NCBI GenBank assembly: GCA_015075585.1
Contig: JABTUB010000002.1
Span: forward strand, 558,001-622,000
From: Chloracidobacterium sp.
Lineage (GTDB): Bacteria > Acidobacteriota > Blastocatellia > Pyrinomonadales > Pyrinomonadaceae
Length of the DNA stretch: 64,000 nucleotides
Direction: 5' to 3'
Each line of letters starts with the position of its first letter. Position 1 is the first letter of the stretch. Below the pieces are notes generated by a model. It was not told the origin of the DNA, did no database searches, and saw nothing but the letters and a program-made list of their open reading frames with translations. Positions 43,681 through 52,690 of this stretch are shown piece by piece. A program made the translations under genes and the position numbers.

Positions 43681-45006
43681 ATGCGCACTCGAACATTACT
43701 CGCTATCTTACTTTTATCCTGTACCGCCGCACTTGCGCAAAAGCCGGACACCGTCATCGCAGTCGCCGCAGGCCACACGGTCAAGCTGAGCGACCTCGCT
43801 GATGACGTGCAGAAGATCGCGTCTGAAATGCCGGCGTCTCTCGCAAAGCAGCGGCGCGAACTGTTCTCGGATTTCCTGTTCCACCGCGTCATGAGCCTCG
43901 AAGCGGCATCGAAAGGAGTCTCGGAAAAGGAGTTTGTCGATTCAGAAAAACGAAAGGCAGCAGATCCGTCAGAGGCCGAAATAAGAACGGTCTATGAAGC
44001 GAACCGCGACCGTCTGGGTGATAAAACCTACGAAGAAGCTCATTGGATGCTCCTAAATTTCTTACGCACCGGCCCGGAAAGCAAAGCAGTTAATGCCGCG
44101 TATGACAGCTTGAAACAAAAGTACAAAGTAACTTTGGTGAAGGATATTGACGCAAAGGGCATCGCTCCCGGCGACACTGTTGCCTCGATCAGCGGTAAAC
44201 CGCTGACATTAAAGGAGTTCGACACCTACGCCGCGCCTCGGCTTTATGACCTGCAAGCAGGTGCAGCCGATGAGATCATTGCGGATGCCGAGGGCCTTTT
44301 GCTCGATCTTCTTGCCCGCGACGAGGCAAAGATACAGCAACTGGAGCCGATGGATCTGTGGGCAAAGGAGGTAACCGATAAGATGAAGGACTTTTCGGAT
44401 GACGAGCAGGACCGCCTCACCGAAGCCTTCAAACAGAAGCTTTTCGTCAAATACAATGCGACGATCGTTTACAAAGGCCCCGAGCCGGCGGCATATCCCG
44501 TATCTGCCGATCACGGACCTTCGACCGGGCCGGCGAATGCACCCGTTACGGTCATAATGTTCAGCGATTTTCAATGCCCGGCCTGTGCGGCAACTCATCC
44601 TGTTCTGAAGAAAGTGCTCGCAGAATATCCGGGTAAGATCCGCTTTGTCGTGCGAAACTTCCCTCTCGAAACGCTGCATCAAAACGCCTATCGTGCGGCA
44701 CTTGCGGCCGGAGCGGCCAACTTGCAGGGAAAATTCTTTGAATATACTGACATACTCTACCGAGATCAGGACAAACTCGATGACGCATCGCTCAAGCGCT
44801 ATGCCGCAGCCCTCGGTTTGAATGCCGCCAAGTTTGATATAGACTTGAAATCCGCCGCTGTCGCCGCCAAGGTCAAGAAGGATATGGCGGACGGCTACGA
44901 CCTTGACATCACAGGCACACCGACGATCTATGTCAACGGCATAAAGGTGCGGCGGCTTACAGCCGATGCGTTCCGAGCCGCGATCGACCGCGTGCTGAAG
45001 AAATGA
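43681..45006 (+). CDS. Secreted DsbA-like thioredoxin-fold protein with a SurA-like N-terminal part
   Basis: A 441-residue protein from ATG at 43681; a TTG three codons earlier is less likely. The signal MRTRTLLAILLLSCTAALAQ precedes a helical part of about 260 residues. That part (LSDLADDVQKIASEM, SLAKQRRELFSDFLFHRVMSLEAASKG, SEAEIRTVYEANRDRLG) looks like SurA/PpiC N-terminal chaperone helices and seems partly repeated (GKPLTLKEFDTYAAPRLYDL). The C-terminal 165 residues are a DsbA/thioredoxin_4 domain with FSDFQCPACAATHPVL (CPAC active site) and the cis-Pro loop ITGTPTIYVNG. The combination should act on thiols in periplasmic or surface proteins. It heads a rightward gene train. Confidence 0.88.
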   Translation: MRTRTLLAILLLSCTAALAQKPDTVIAVAAGHTVKLSDLADDVQKIASEMPASLAKQRRELFSDFLFHRVMSLEAASKGVSEKEFVDSEKRKAADPSEAEIRTVYEANRDRLGDKTYEEAHWMLLNFLRTGPESKAVNAAYDSLKQKYKVTLVKDIDAKGIAPGDTVASISGKPLTLKEFDTYAAPRLYDLQAGAADEIIADAEGLLLDLLARDEAKIQQLEPMDLWAKEVTDKMKDFSDDEQDRLTEAFKQKLFVKYNATIVYKGPEPAAYPVSADHGPSTGPANAPVTVIMFSDFQCPACAATHPVLKKVLAEYPGKIRFVVRNFPLETLHQNAYRAALAAGAANLQGKFFEYTDILYRDQDKLDDASLKRYAAALGLNAAKFDIDLKSAAVAAKVKKDMADGYDLDITGTPTIYVNGIKVRRLTADAFRAAIDRVLKK

Positions 45007-45022
45007 GCCTTTCTTTGTTCCT

Positions 45023-45877
45023 ATGCGTTCCATATTGATCGTTTTCATTCTGAGCGTTGCCGCTGCCTGCGGCGCCCCGCCCGTAAACAACAAGCCGAAC
45101 GTCAATAAGGCGCCGGCAGTACCGCAGCGGACGGCGTTGCCTGTTTACGGCTACGAGGTCGTCAAGGCATATCCGCACGACCAGCGGGCATTTACCGAAG
45201 GGCTTTTTTTCCATGACGGCGCTTTGTATGAGAGTACGGGCGAACAGAGACGCTCATCGATCCGAAAGGTCGAGCTTACAACCGGAAAGGTGCTTCAAAA
45301 ATGGGATCTGCCGGCCGAGGACTTTGGCGAAGGCATAGCAATGATCGGCGACAAGATCTATATGCTCACATGGCAGCAAGGCCTCGGGCGCGTGTTCAAC
45401 GCCGGCGACTTCAAACTGCTTCGCGAGTTCAGCTACCAAGGCGAAGGCTGGGGTATGACGACCGACGGGACGAACCTGATACTCTCACAGGGCACGCATG
45501 TGCTGAAGGTCATGGACCCGAACACGTTCGAAACGGTGCGGACCATTCCCGTGATGCGTGAGGACGGCAGGCCGCTTATGCGCATCAATGAACTCGAATG
45601 GATCAAAGGCGAGATATGGGCGAACGTGTGGCATTCGGAAGACCCTGAGGTGCTCGGAAAGCCGAATTATATCGCCCGCATCGACCCGAATTCGGGCAAG
45701 CTGCTAGGCTGGATAAACCTCGCGGGCATCTCGCCTGACGATCAGGACAAGCCCGGCCAAGAGGAGAATACGCTCAACGGCATTGCCTATGACAGCACCG
45801 GCGACCGCATCTTCGTCACCGGAAAGAACTGGAAAAAACTTTACGAGATCAAGATAAAGGAGCCGGCCGCACAATGA
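45023..45877 (+). CDS. Glutaminyl-peptide cyclotransferase lipoprotein
   Basis: A 284-residue lipoprotein with signal MRSILIVFILSVAAACGAPP; the lipobox cysteine is residue 16. The mature part matches plant/bacterial type glutamine cyclotransferases (beta-propeller): YPHDQRAFTEGLFFHDGALYESTG, EGWGMTTDGTNLILSQGT, INELEWIKGEIWANVW, and NGIAYDSTGDRIFVTGKNW. It would convert N-terminal glutamine into pyroglutamate on exported proteins or peptides. It lies 16 bases after the thioredoxin-like gene and overlaps the next gene, guaD, by 4 bases (ATGA). Confidence 0.94.
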   Translation: MRSILIVFILSVAAACGAPPVNNKPNVNKAPAVPQRTALPVYGYEVVKAYPHDQRAFTEGLFFHDGALYESTGEQRRSSIRKVELTTGKVLQKWDLPAEDFGEGIAMIGDKIYMLTWQQGLGRVFNAGDFKLLREFSYQGEGWGMTTDGTNLILSQGTHVLKVMDPNTFETVRTIPVMREDGRPLMRINELEWIKGEIWANVWHSEDPEVLGKPNYIARIDPNSGKLLGWINLAGISPDDQDKPGQEENTLNGIAYDSTGDRIFVTGKNWKKLYEIKIKEPAAQ

Positions 45878-46350
45878 ACGAGGACGATAAGAGATTCATG
45901 CTGCAGGCGATCGAGCTTGCGATCGAAGGCGTAAGAGCGGGCGACGGCGGCCCGTTCGGCTGTGTAGTGGTAAAGGACGGCGAGGTCATCGGCCGCGGGA
46001 ATAATCGAGTTACCTCGGCGAACGATCCGACGGCACACGCCGAGATAGTTGCCATCCGTGATGCTTGCGGCAGGCTCGGCTCGTTCCAATTGGAGGGCTG
46101 CACCATCTATACAAGCTGCGAACCGTGCCCGATGTGCCTCGGTGCGATCTATTGGTCGCGTCCAAAGGCGATCTTCTTTGCCGGTACACGCGATGACGCA
46201 GCCGCCGCAGGCTTTGACGATGCTCTGTTTTACAGCGAAATGGATAAGCCGAATGACGAGCGCGTGCTGCAAATGAAAGCTCTCTGCCGCGATGAGGCTA
46301 AAGCGGCATTCCGAGCGTGGACTGACAAGGCCGACAAGACCGAATATTGA
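45874..46350 (+). CDS. guaD: Guanine deaminase (CDA-fold)
   Basis: A 158-residue zinc deaminase of the cytidine deaminase fold. Zinc motifs are HAEIVAIRDAC (His and catalytic Glu) and SCEPCPMCLGAIYWSRPKA (two Cys). The arrangement GGPFGCVVVKDG...NDPTAHAE...AAAAGFDDALFYSEMDKP and the C-terminal AFRAWTDKADKTEY are very close to Bacillus GuaD. The C-terminal Tyr-containing tail is used there for the domain-swapped dimer. It makes xanthine from guanine. The genes downstream encode xanthine dehydrogenase, which supports this over the tRNA adenosine deaminase TadA. Starts overlap its neighbours on both sides. Confidence 0.93.
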   Translation: MNEDDKRFMLQAIELAIEGVRAGDGGPFGCVVVKDGEVIGRGNNRVTSANDPTAHAEIVAIRDACGRLGSFQLEGCTIYTSCEPCPMCLGAIYWSRPKAIFFAGTRDDAAAAGFDDALFYSEMDKPNDERVLQMKALCRDEAKAAFRAWTDKADKTEY

Positions 46351-46802
46351 TGTCGAACAGCTCTTACATCTTTATGCTGATCGCACTCGTCGCCGGTGCT
46401 TTTATGCCGACACAAGCCGCTACGAATAACAAAATGGCGGCAGTGATCAACAGTCCGCTGCTGGCGGCTTTCCTCTCGTTCCTGATCGGGACAGCGGCAC
46501 TTCTTGTCTTCTCTGTCCTTTCCGGCAACGGGCTTGCATCACTTACGGCAGCGAAGAATGCACCGCCCGTAGCGTGGATCGGCGGACTGCTCGGGGCCTT
46601 TTTTGTTTACGCCACGGTGCTGTTGGTACCGCGTCTCGGTGTTGCGCTGACGTTCAGCCTGATCGTTGCGGGACAAATGCTTATAACGCTCGTCATCGAT
46701 CACTTCGGGCTGCTCGGCGTCGATGTCAAAGAGGTAAGCCTCGCACGCGTCGCAGGCATCCTGCTGATCACTGCCGGTGTCGTCCTTATCAGAAAATTTT
46801 AA
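46350..46802 (+). CDS. DMT-superfamily transporter, YdcZ type
   Basis: A 150-residue membrane protein with five hydrophobic segments and the YdcZ/DUF606 pattern: GAFMPTQAATNNKMAAVINSP at the N-terminus (cited as GAFMPTQAATNNK), LLGAFFVYATVLLVPRLGVA, and FSLIVAGQMLITLVIDHFG. ATG at 46350 overlaps the guaD stop (TGATG). YdcZ proteins are half-size members of the drug/metabolite transporter superfamily and probably act as dimers. Its substrate is unknown; the position between guanine deaminase and xanthine dehydrogenase suggests a purine or breakdown product, as inference only. Confidence 0.85.
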   Translation: MSNSSYIFMLIALVAGAFMPTQAATNNKMAAVINSPLLAAFLSFLIGTAALLVFSVLSGNGLASLTAAKNAPPVAWIGGLLGAFFVYATVLLVPRLGVALTFSLIVAGQMLITLVIDHFGLLGVDVKEVSLARVAGILLITAGVVLIRKF

Positions 46803-46808
46803 GAAACT

Positions 46809-48350
46809 GTGATCGAATTCATCCTCAACAACGAGAAGATCGCAACTGACCGGCCAAGCGGCACGACCATACTCGACTTCGTCCGCTATAACAAGTCTTT
46901 GACAGGAACAAAGATCGGCTGCCGCGAAGGCGATTGCGGAGCATGCACTGTCTTGGTCGGCGAACTCGCAGGCGGAACGGTTCAGTATCGCTCGGTCGTC
47001 TCTTGCTTGATGCCGCTCGCGGCGGCGCAAGGCAAACACATCGTTACCATCGAAGGCATCACGCCCGCCGACGGCTCACTGACGAGCGTTCAACAGGCGA
47101 TGGTTGACGAGAGCGGCACGCAATGCGGCTTTTGCACGCCCGGCTTTGTGATGTCGCTCACGGGATTTTGCGTAAATGCCGCTCGGTGCGGAGATCAGTG
47201 CGAGGATCCGGAAAGGCTCATCGACGATGCGGTTTCGTCGATCGACGGCAATATCTGCCGCTGCACGGGCTACAAATCCATCGAGCGTGCCGCTCGGCAA
47301 TTATGCGGGCTTTTGTCAGAACCGCCTGCGTCAGCGGGCGGCCAGTTCGATACGACACCTTTTACGTGCGTACCGCCATATTTCGCTGACATCGCGCCAA
47401 GGCTGCGAGACCTCGTCACCAGAGCGGCTGCAAATTCGCAACAAACTGACCGCCTGCTCACGCAGGCGGTTCTGACCGGCGGCGGAACCGACCTCTATGT
47501 TCAAAGGCCTGAGCAAATGGCAGACAGCGGCAGCATTCCGCTGCTGTACGATGACGGCCTGCGCGGTGTTCGTGATAATGGCGAATTTATCGAGATAGGA
47601 GCCGCCGCAACCGTCTCCGATCTGCTTAATTCGGACGTGATGCGCTCGATCTTTCCCGATCTTTATAAGCATCTGAAGCTCGTATCCTCGACACCGATAC
47701 GCAATATGGCGACCATCGCCGGTAACTTCGTCAACGCCTCACCTATCGGTGATATGACCGTCTGGTTCCTCGCTCTTGACGCCGAGATCGATCTGTCGGA
47801 ACCGCCTGCGTCAGCGGGCGGCCGGCTTCGTTCGATAAAACTGCGTGACCTCTATCTCGGCTACAAACAGCTCGCCAAGCAACCGGACGAGATCATCACT
47901 ACGATTCGTTTCAAAAAACCGCCTGGTGATTTCCGCTTCAATTTCGAAAAGGTCTGCAAACGCACATACCTCGACATCGCGACAGTGAACACCGCGATCT
48001 CGCTCACTGTCAGGACGATGCCGGGTGAAGGCTGGACACCGCCCGCACTGTCAGAACCCGGAGCGATAGCGACTGGGCCCAGTGTTGCAAATATCGACTA
48101 TACGATCATCGACGCTCACGTCGCCGCAGGCGGCGTCGCGGCGATACCGCTTTATCTAAAAGAAACGTCGGCTTTTCTAAAGGGCAAGCGGATCAGCGAG
48201 GAAACCATCAACGCCGCCGGCGAAATCATGCAGTCCGAGGTCTCGCCGATCTCAGACGTACGCGGAACCGAGCATTACAAACGTCTGCTGCTGCGGCAGC
48301 TTTTCCGCGCACATTTTGAAGAACTCTTCGGCACGAACGGCGCGGGATGA
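46809..48350 (+). CDS. xdhA: Xanthine dehydrogenase small subunit (2Fe-2S and FAD)
   Basis: A 513-residue XDH subunit from GTG at 46809. It carries both iron-sulfur clusters: CREGDCGACTVLVG with a later Cys, and CGFCTPGFVMS with ICRCTGYKSIE. The FAD domain follows, with GGGTDLYVQ, TPIRNMATIAGNFVNASPIGD and the C-terminal CO-dehydrogenase-type domain. It passes electrons from the molybdenum subunit to NAD+. Three REP-like palindromes lie inside it (47315-47355, 47444-47476, 47795-47835). They encode SEPPASAGG twice and RLLTQAVLT once, without disrupting the frame. The first falls in the linker before the FAD domain. Confidence 0.93.
   Translation: MIEFILNNEKIATDRPSGTTILDFVRYNKSLTGTKIGCREGDCGACTVLVGELAGGTVQYRSVVSCLMPLAAAQGKHIVTIEGITPADGSLTSVQQAMVDESGTQCGFCTPGFVMSLTGFCVNAARCGDQCEDPERLIDDAVSSIDGNICRCTGYKSIERAARQLCGLLSEPPASAGGQFDTTPFTCVPPYFADIAPRLRDLVTRAAANSQQTDRLLTQAVLTGGGTDLYVQRPEQMADSGSIPLLYDDGLRGVRDNGEFIEIGAAATVSDLLNSDVMRSIFPDLYKHLKLVSSTPIRNMATIAGNFVNASPIGDMTVWFLALDAEIDLSEPPASAGGRLRSIKLRDLYLGYKQLAKQPDEIITTIRFKKPPGDFRFNFEKVCKRTYLDIATVNTAISLTVRTMPGEGWTPPALSEPGAIATGPSVANIDYTIIDAHVAAGGVAAIPLYLKETSAFLKGKRISEETINAAGEIMQSEVSPISDVRGTEHYKRLLLRQLFRAHFEELFGTNGAG
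47315..47355 (-). repeat. REP palindrome (family 2) inside xdhA, copy 1
   Basis: Matches the unit beside the second transposase: GTCAGAACCGCCTGCGT, then AGCGGGCGGCCAGTTCG, continuing into ATACG as in the tandem array. Encodes SEPPASAGGQFDT in xdhA, at residues about 169-182. Confidence 0.9.
47444..47476 (+). repeat. REP palindrome (family 2) inside xdhA, copy 2
   Basis: Opposite orientation to copies 1 and 3: AACTGACCGCCTGCTCACGC then AGGCGGTTCTGAC. It differs from the array unit at three of 31 positions. Encodes TDRLLTQAVLT, just before the FAD-site GGGTDL. Confidence 0.85.
47795..47835 (-). repeat. REP palindrome (family 2) inside xdhA, copy 3
   Basis: GTCGGAACCGCCTGCGTCAG then CGGGCGGCCGGCTTCGTTCG. 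Encodes SEPPASAGGRLRS, at residues about 329-342 in the FAD domain. Confidence 0.9.
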
Positions 48351-48392
48351 TCGCCAAGCGGCACCTCGCGTACCGTACCAAAGATCGGCTTT

Positions 48393-50663
48393 ATGAAGAA
48401 CATCGACTCATATTCACACGTTCGCGGCGAGAGCGTTTATCTCGACGATATTCCCGTTATTCGCGGGACGCTGTATGCGTGTGTTTTTGATTCGCCGGTC
48501 GCACATGGCGGGCTGAAAAGCATCGATACGAGCGCCGCGGAACAAAGTGACGGTGTCGTATGCGTGATAACGGCAAAAGACCTCGTCGGTGAGAATCAGA
48601 TCGGCGGGGTCGTACCTGACGAGCCGCTTCTGGCCGAGGGCGAGGTTCATTTTCAGGGCCAGCCTGTTGCGATCGTGGTTGCCGAGTCGGACGATCAGGC
48701 ACGCAAGGCCGCAAAGCTGGTGACGGCGGAGATCGAGCCGCTAACGCCCGTTACCGATCCGCGCGTGGCGGCGGCGAACGGCGAGCTGATAGTACCGCCG
48801 AAGAAATTCGTGCTCGGTGATGTTACCGCTGCGTTCGCTCGCTGTGAATACGTTTTCGAGGGCCGCGTTGAGCTAAACGGCCAAGAACATCTCTACATCG
48901 AAACGCAGGGTGCATACGCGATCCCGACCGAGCAGGGCGGCATTCGCGTTCACTCTTCGACGCAAGGCCCGACGGCGGTTCAGCGTGCCGTCTGCCGCGT
49001 AACGGGCCTGCCGATGCACAAGGTTGAGGTCGATGTACAGAGGCTCGGCGGCGGCTTTGGCGGCAAGGAAGATCAAGGCAATGCATGGGCGTCGATCGTC
49101 TCAGTTGCCGCACAGCTGACCAAACGGCCGGTAAAATATTCGCTTCATCGAATGGAAGATATGCGGATGACAGGCAAGCGGCATCCCTATTCGAGCGATT
49201 ATAAGATAGGGCTTGACCGCGACTTGAAGATAATCGCGTATGAGGCCGTCTTCTATCAAAATGCCGGTGCGAGCTGCGACCTTTCGCCGGCGGTGCTCGA
49301 ACGTACGCTCTTTCACTGCACGAACAGCTATTTCATCCCGAATGTTACGGCGACGGCGTACAGCTGCCGCACGAATCTGCCGCCGAACACCGCATTTCGC
49401 GGCTTTGGCGGGCCGCAGGGTATGTTCGTGATCGAAGCCGCGATCGCCCATGCCGCAGAAAACCTCGGCGTAACGGCCGCGGAGATCCAGCGGCGAAATC
49501 TGCTTGTTGACGGCGATGAGTTCCCTTACGGCCAACTCGCCGAGAGCGACGCGGCCGCCTCATGGCAGCAGGCGGATGAGAAATTCCCGCTCACACGGCT
49601 GCAGCAGGAGGCAGACGAATTCAACGCGGGATCGAAGTATTTTAAGAAAGGCGTAGCCGTTATGCCCATCTGTTTCGGCATTTCGTTCACCAATACGCCG
49701 ATGAATCAGGCTCGCTCGCTTGTTCACGTTTACACCGACGGAAGCGTTGCCGTCTCGACCGCGGCCGTCGAAATGGGCCAAGGCGTCAACACGAAAATGG
49801 CACAGGTCGCCGCCGCGATCTTCGGGATGGATATCGGCAATGTGAAGGTACATTCGACCAACACGCTCCGCATAGCCAATACATCGCCGACCGCGGCTTC
49901 GGCCGCAGCCGACCTCAACGGCCGTGCGACGCAGATCGCGTGCGAAACGATACGCGACCGCTTATTCACGGTCGCAAAGGACCTGGTCGAGGCCGCGACC
50001 GTCGAAGACCTTTCGCTAAAGGACGGCTTTGTTTACCGCAGCGGCGAGCGAACGGCGCTTTCGTGGCGTGCACTTGTTGCCGAAGCTCATCTCAGACGCG
50101 TAAGCCTTAGCGAACACAGCCATTATGCGACGCCCGGCATCAATTTCGATTGGGCGACGGCAAAAGGACATCCTTTCTCATATCACGTTTACGGCACGGC
50201 ATTCGTGGGCGTAACGGTCGATTGCCTTCGCGGCCGCTATGTGGTCGATTATGTAAAAGGCTGTCACGACTTCGGAAACTCGATGAACAAAGCCGTTGAC
50301 TACGGCCAGATCGAAGGCGGCATCGTCCAAGGCCTTGGCTGGATGACAATGGAGGAACTTGTTTACGACGCGGAAGGCAGGCTTCGCTCGAACGCGCTCT
50401 CGACCTACAAGGTCCCCGATATCCACTCCGTGCCAAAAGAGATCGACATCGTACCGCTTGCCGATGCCCGCAGCAGCCTTGCGATATTCAATTCAAAAGC
50501 CGTCGGCGAACCGCCGCTTATGTACGGCATCGCCGGCTATTTCGCGATCCGCAACGCGATAAGGGCGTTCAACGGCAGTTCTCCGACGTTCGACTGCCCG
50601 TTCACGCCTGAGAAGGTTTTGATGAACCTATACTCCGACGACCGGCCGATGTCGGACGAATAA
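48393..50663 (+). CDS. xdhB: Xanthine dehydrogenase molybdopterin-binding subunit
   Basis: A 756-residue catalytic subunit that hydroxylates hypoxanthine/xanthine to urate. Seen in order: the N-terminal a/b hammerhead domain (HVRGESVYLDDIPV), the moco-binding domain with LGGGFGGKED, the substrate-site NTAFRGFGGPQGMF (Arg and Phe as in XDH), VEMGQGVNTKMAQVAA, and KAVGEPPLMYGIAGYFAIRNA with the catalytic Glu near residue 700 (GEPPL). ATG at 48393 is 42 bases after xdhA, where no REP is found. Length is typical. Confidence 0.95.
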   Translation: MKNIDSYSHVRGESVYLDDIPVIRGTLYACVFDSPVAHGGLKSIDTSAAEQSDGVVCVITAKDLVGENQIGGVVPDEPLLAEGEVHFQGQPVAIVVAESDDQARKAAKLVTAEIEPLTPVTDPRVAAANGELIVPPKKFVLGDVTAAFARCEYVFEGRVELNGQEHLYIETQGAYAIPTEQGGIRVHSSTQGPTAVQRAVCRVTGLPMHKVEVDVQRLGGGFGGKEDQGNAWASIVSVAAQLTKRPVKYSLHRMEDMRMTGKRHPYSSDYKIGLDRDLKIIAYEAVFYQNAGASCDLSPAVLERTLFHCTNSYFIPNVTATAYSCRTNLPPNTAFRGFGGPQGMFVIEAAIAHAAENLGVTAAEIQRRNLLVDGDEFPYGQLAESDAAASWQQADEKFPLTRLQQEADEFNAGSKYFKKGVAVMPICFGISFTNTPMNQARSLVHVYTDGSVAVSTAAVEMGQGVNTKMAQVAAAIFGMDIGNVKVHSTNTLRIANTSPTAASAAADLNGRATQIACETIRDRLFTVAKDLVEAATVEDLSLKDGFVYRSGERTALSWRALVAEAHLRRVSLSEHSHYATPGINFDWATAKGHPFSYHVYGTAFVGVTVDCLRGRYVVDYVKGCHDFGNSMNKAVDYGQIEGGIVQGLGWMTMEELVYDAEGRLRSNALSTYKVPDIHSVPKEIDIVPLADARSSLAIFNSKAVGEPPLMYGIAGYFAIRNAIRAFNGSSPTFDCPFTPEKVLMNLYSDDRPMSDE

Positions 50664-50722
50664 CGAACAACGGCCTTCGCCCCGTTCTCTACATTGCTGC
50701 CTTTCTGCGGTAAAATCCTGCT

Positions 50723-51688
50723 GTGTCTCCACAACCTGAATTTTGGCAATTCGTTGCGGCCCGCCTGAAGGATGGCGCTTGTGTCGAGCTTCTTGTCGTA
50801 GCGGTAAGTTCAGGGTCGAGTCCCGGGCGTGCAGGCTACAAGATGGCGGTCGCGGCGGACGGCGGGCTTTGCGGCTCGATAGGCGGCGGCGTAATGGAGG
50901 TAAAGCTTGTCGAGCAGGCGAAGGCAACACTTTCAGAGCCGCAATGTCCTGCCCGAGGATTGGTCATCCAACAGGTGCATCGCAAGAACGTCCCGAACTC
51001 GAGCGGGATGATATGCTCCGGACGGCAAAGCGTGATCGTAAAGCACCTTACTTCCGGCGACCTGCCGACGGTCGAGGGGTTACTCGCCCGCGGCGGAGCT
51101 AATTCGCCCGCCGCATTTGAGGTCTCAAATTCCGCGTTCCGAATTGTCGAAAGTACGGATGACGGCGAGCCGGTCTGCTTTCGTCAGGAAGGCGAAGCGT
51201 TCGTCTATCAAGAGGCGCTCGATCGTAAGGATCGGCTTGTTATCATCGGCGGCGGACATTGCTCGCTGGCATTGAGCGAGATCGCTGCGGGCCTCGGCTT
51301 TCACGTTTCGGTCTTCGACGACCGTCCGGAACTGAACACCATCGAAAAGAACGTATTTGCCGATAACGTAACGATCATCTCATCTTACGACCGTATTGCC
51401 GAGCATATCCCGCAGGGCGAAGATGTTTACGTGGCCGTGATGACGCTCGGCTATGTAAGCGATGCCGAAGTGATCAGAAAACTCATCGATCACGATGTGC
51501 GCTATTTCGGCGCGCTGGGCAGCACGGCAAAGATGGCGGCTTTGCTCAAGGAGCTCCGTGAAGAAGGCTTTGACGAAGCCAAGCTCGCCCGCATACGAAC
51601 ACCTATCGGCATAGCGATCAACAGCCGGACGCCGAAAGAGATCGCCGTTTCCATTGCCGCCGAGATCATCTCGGTCAGGAACGCCTGA
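50723..51688 (+). CDS. xdhC: Xanthine dehydrogenase accessory protein XdhC
   Basis: A 321-residue XdhC/CoxI-family protein that binds and sulfurates molybdenum cofactor before insertion into XdhB. The N-terminal part reads VVAVSSGSSPGRAGYKMAV and GSIGGGVMEVKL, typical of CoxI; the C-terminal Rossmann part has VIIGGGHCSLALSEIAAGLGFHVSVFDDR, split here by position as IIGGGHCSLAL and FHVSVFDDRPE, and ends YFGALGSTAKM with IRTPIGIAINSRTPKEIAVS. The start GTG at 50723 has GGTAA upstream. It ends the purine catabolism train. Confidence 0.93.
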   Translation: MSPQPEFWQFVAARLKDGACVELLVVAVSSGSSPGRAGYKMAVAADGGLCGSIGGGVMEVKLVEQAKATLSEPQCPARGLVIQQVHRKNVPNSSGMICSGRQSVIVKHLTSGDLPTVEGLLARGGANSPAAFEVSNSAFRIVESTDDGEPVCFRQEGEAFVYQEALDRKDRLVIIGGGHCSLALSEIAAGLGFHVSVFDDRPELNTIEKNVFADNVTIISSYDRIAEHIPQGEDVYVAVMTLGYVSDAEVIRKLIDHDVRYFGALGSTAKMAALLKELREEGFDEAKLARIRTPIGIAINSRTPKEIAVSIAAEIISVRNA

Positions 51689-51788
51689 TCGCAGTGCAGC
51701 CACGAATTCACCAATAGCGATCACTGCCGTTCGTGCATTCGCGGGCGCACTTTCCGCTATGCTACGATAACGTTTCGGCTACCGGACA

Positions 51789-52610
51789 ATGGACAGCAAA
51801 AATATCGCTAAACCTCTTAAACGAAGCTATTTACGTAGTTTGGCCGGGCGTGAATATTACACACTTCGCAGGCAGCTCAAATGGCTCTCGCAGTACCGCT
51901 CATTCGCAAAGAAGGACCCGGCAGCGCGTCTCGATCATTCGATCATCAAGCATCGCTCATTTATTCTCCGTCCGCTTCGCGATGTCGAAATGCACCTGCA
52001 GTACAACAAGATAACGAATCTGCGGCTCGCGATCGCTCCGCTCGACGGTATCGTGATAAAGCCGGGTGAAACGCTCTCGGTCTGGCACGAGGTCGGCAGG
52101 CCGACAGCCCGGCGGGGCTTTCTCGAAGGCCTTGTCCTGCACAACGGCCGTATCGAAAAAGGCATCGGCGGCGGACTTTGCCAGCTCGGCAATCTGCTGT
52201 ATTGGATGGCTCTTCATTCGCCGCTGACCATTGCAGAACGCTACCGGCACGGCTTCGACGTATTTCCGGATATAAACCGAAAGATACCGTTCGCCTGCGG
52301 TGCTACGCTGGCGTACAACTATATCGACCTGCAGCTCCGCAACGACACGCAGGACACGTTCCGTATTGACCTGTGGCTCGACGATGAGTATTTGAACGGC
52401 GAACTGCGGTCGAGCCGCCCTGCCGAAAACGCCTATGAGATTTTTGAGACCGATCATCTGATAAAGCTCCAGCCGTGGGGCGGCTACACACGGCACAACC
52501 GCATCTGGAAACGCACAACATCGCTCGTTGACGGCATGACGAATGAAGAACTCGTTACCGAGAACCACGCGATAATGATGTACAACCCTCTGCTCAGCGA
52601 CGGCAAATAA
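51789..52610 (+). CDS. VanW family protein
   Basis: A 273-residue protein with the VanW domain: NLRLAIAPLDGIVIKPGETLSVWHEVG, RRGFLEGLVLHNGRIEKGIG, GGLCQLGNLLYWMALH, and the closing NHAIMMYNPLL. No signal peptide or membrane segment is seen. VanW was first found in some vancomycin-resistance clusters but its role is unknown, and most homologues lie outside such clusters. There is no vanHAX neighbour here, so resistance should not be inferred. The gene lies alone between xdhC and the TonB gene. Confidence 0.88.
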   Translation: MDSKNIAKPLKRSYLRSLAGREYYTLRRQLKWLSQYRSFAKKDPAARLDHSIIKHRSFILRPLRDVEMHLQYNKITNLRLAIAPLDGIVIKPGETLSVWHEVGRPTARRGFLEGLVLHNGRIEKGIGGGLCQLGNLLYWMALHSPLTIAERYRHGFDVFPDINRKIPFACGATLAYNYIDLQLRNDTQDTFRIDLWLDDEYLNGELRSSRPAENAYEIFETDHLIKLQPWGGYTRHNRIWKRTTSLVDGMTNEELVTENHAIMMYNPLLSDGK

Positions 52611-52690
52611 TTCCACGCCTTGCACGGAACTTTTTCTTCCGAACGGTGTCTAAACATTCAGCGGTTGGCACCGGCAACAGAGGAGGAATT

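Noticed and set aside
51789..52610. Glycopeptide resistance gene cluster (vanW)
   Set aside because: No vanHAX or regulator genes occur nearby; VanW homologues are common outside resistance clusters.
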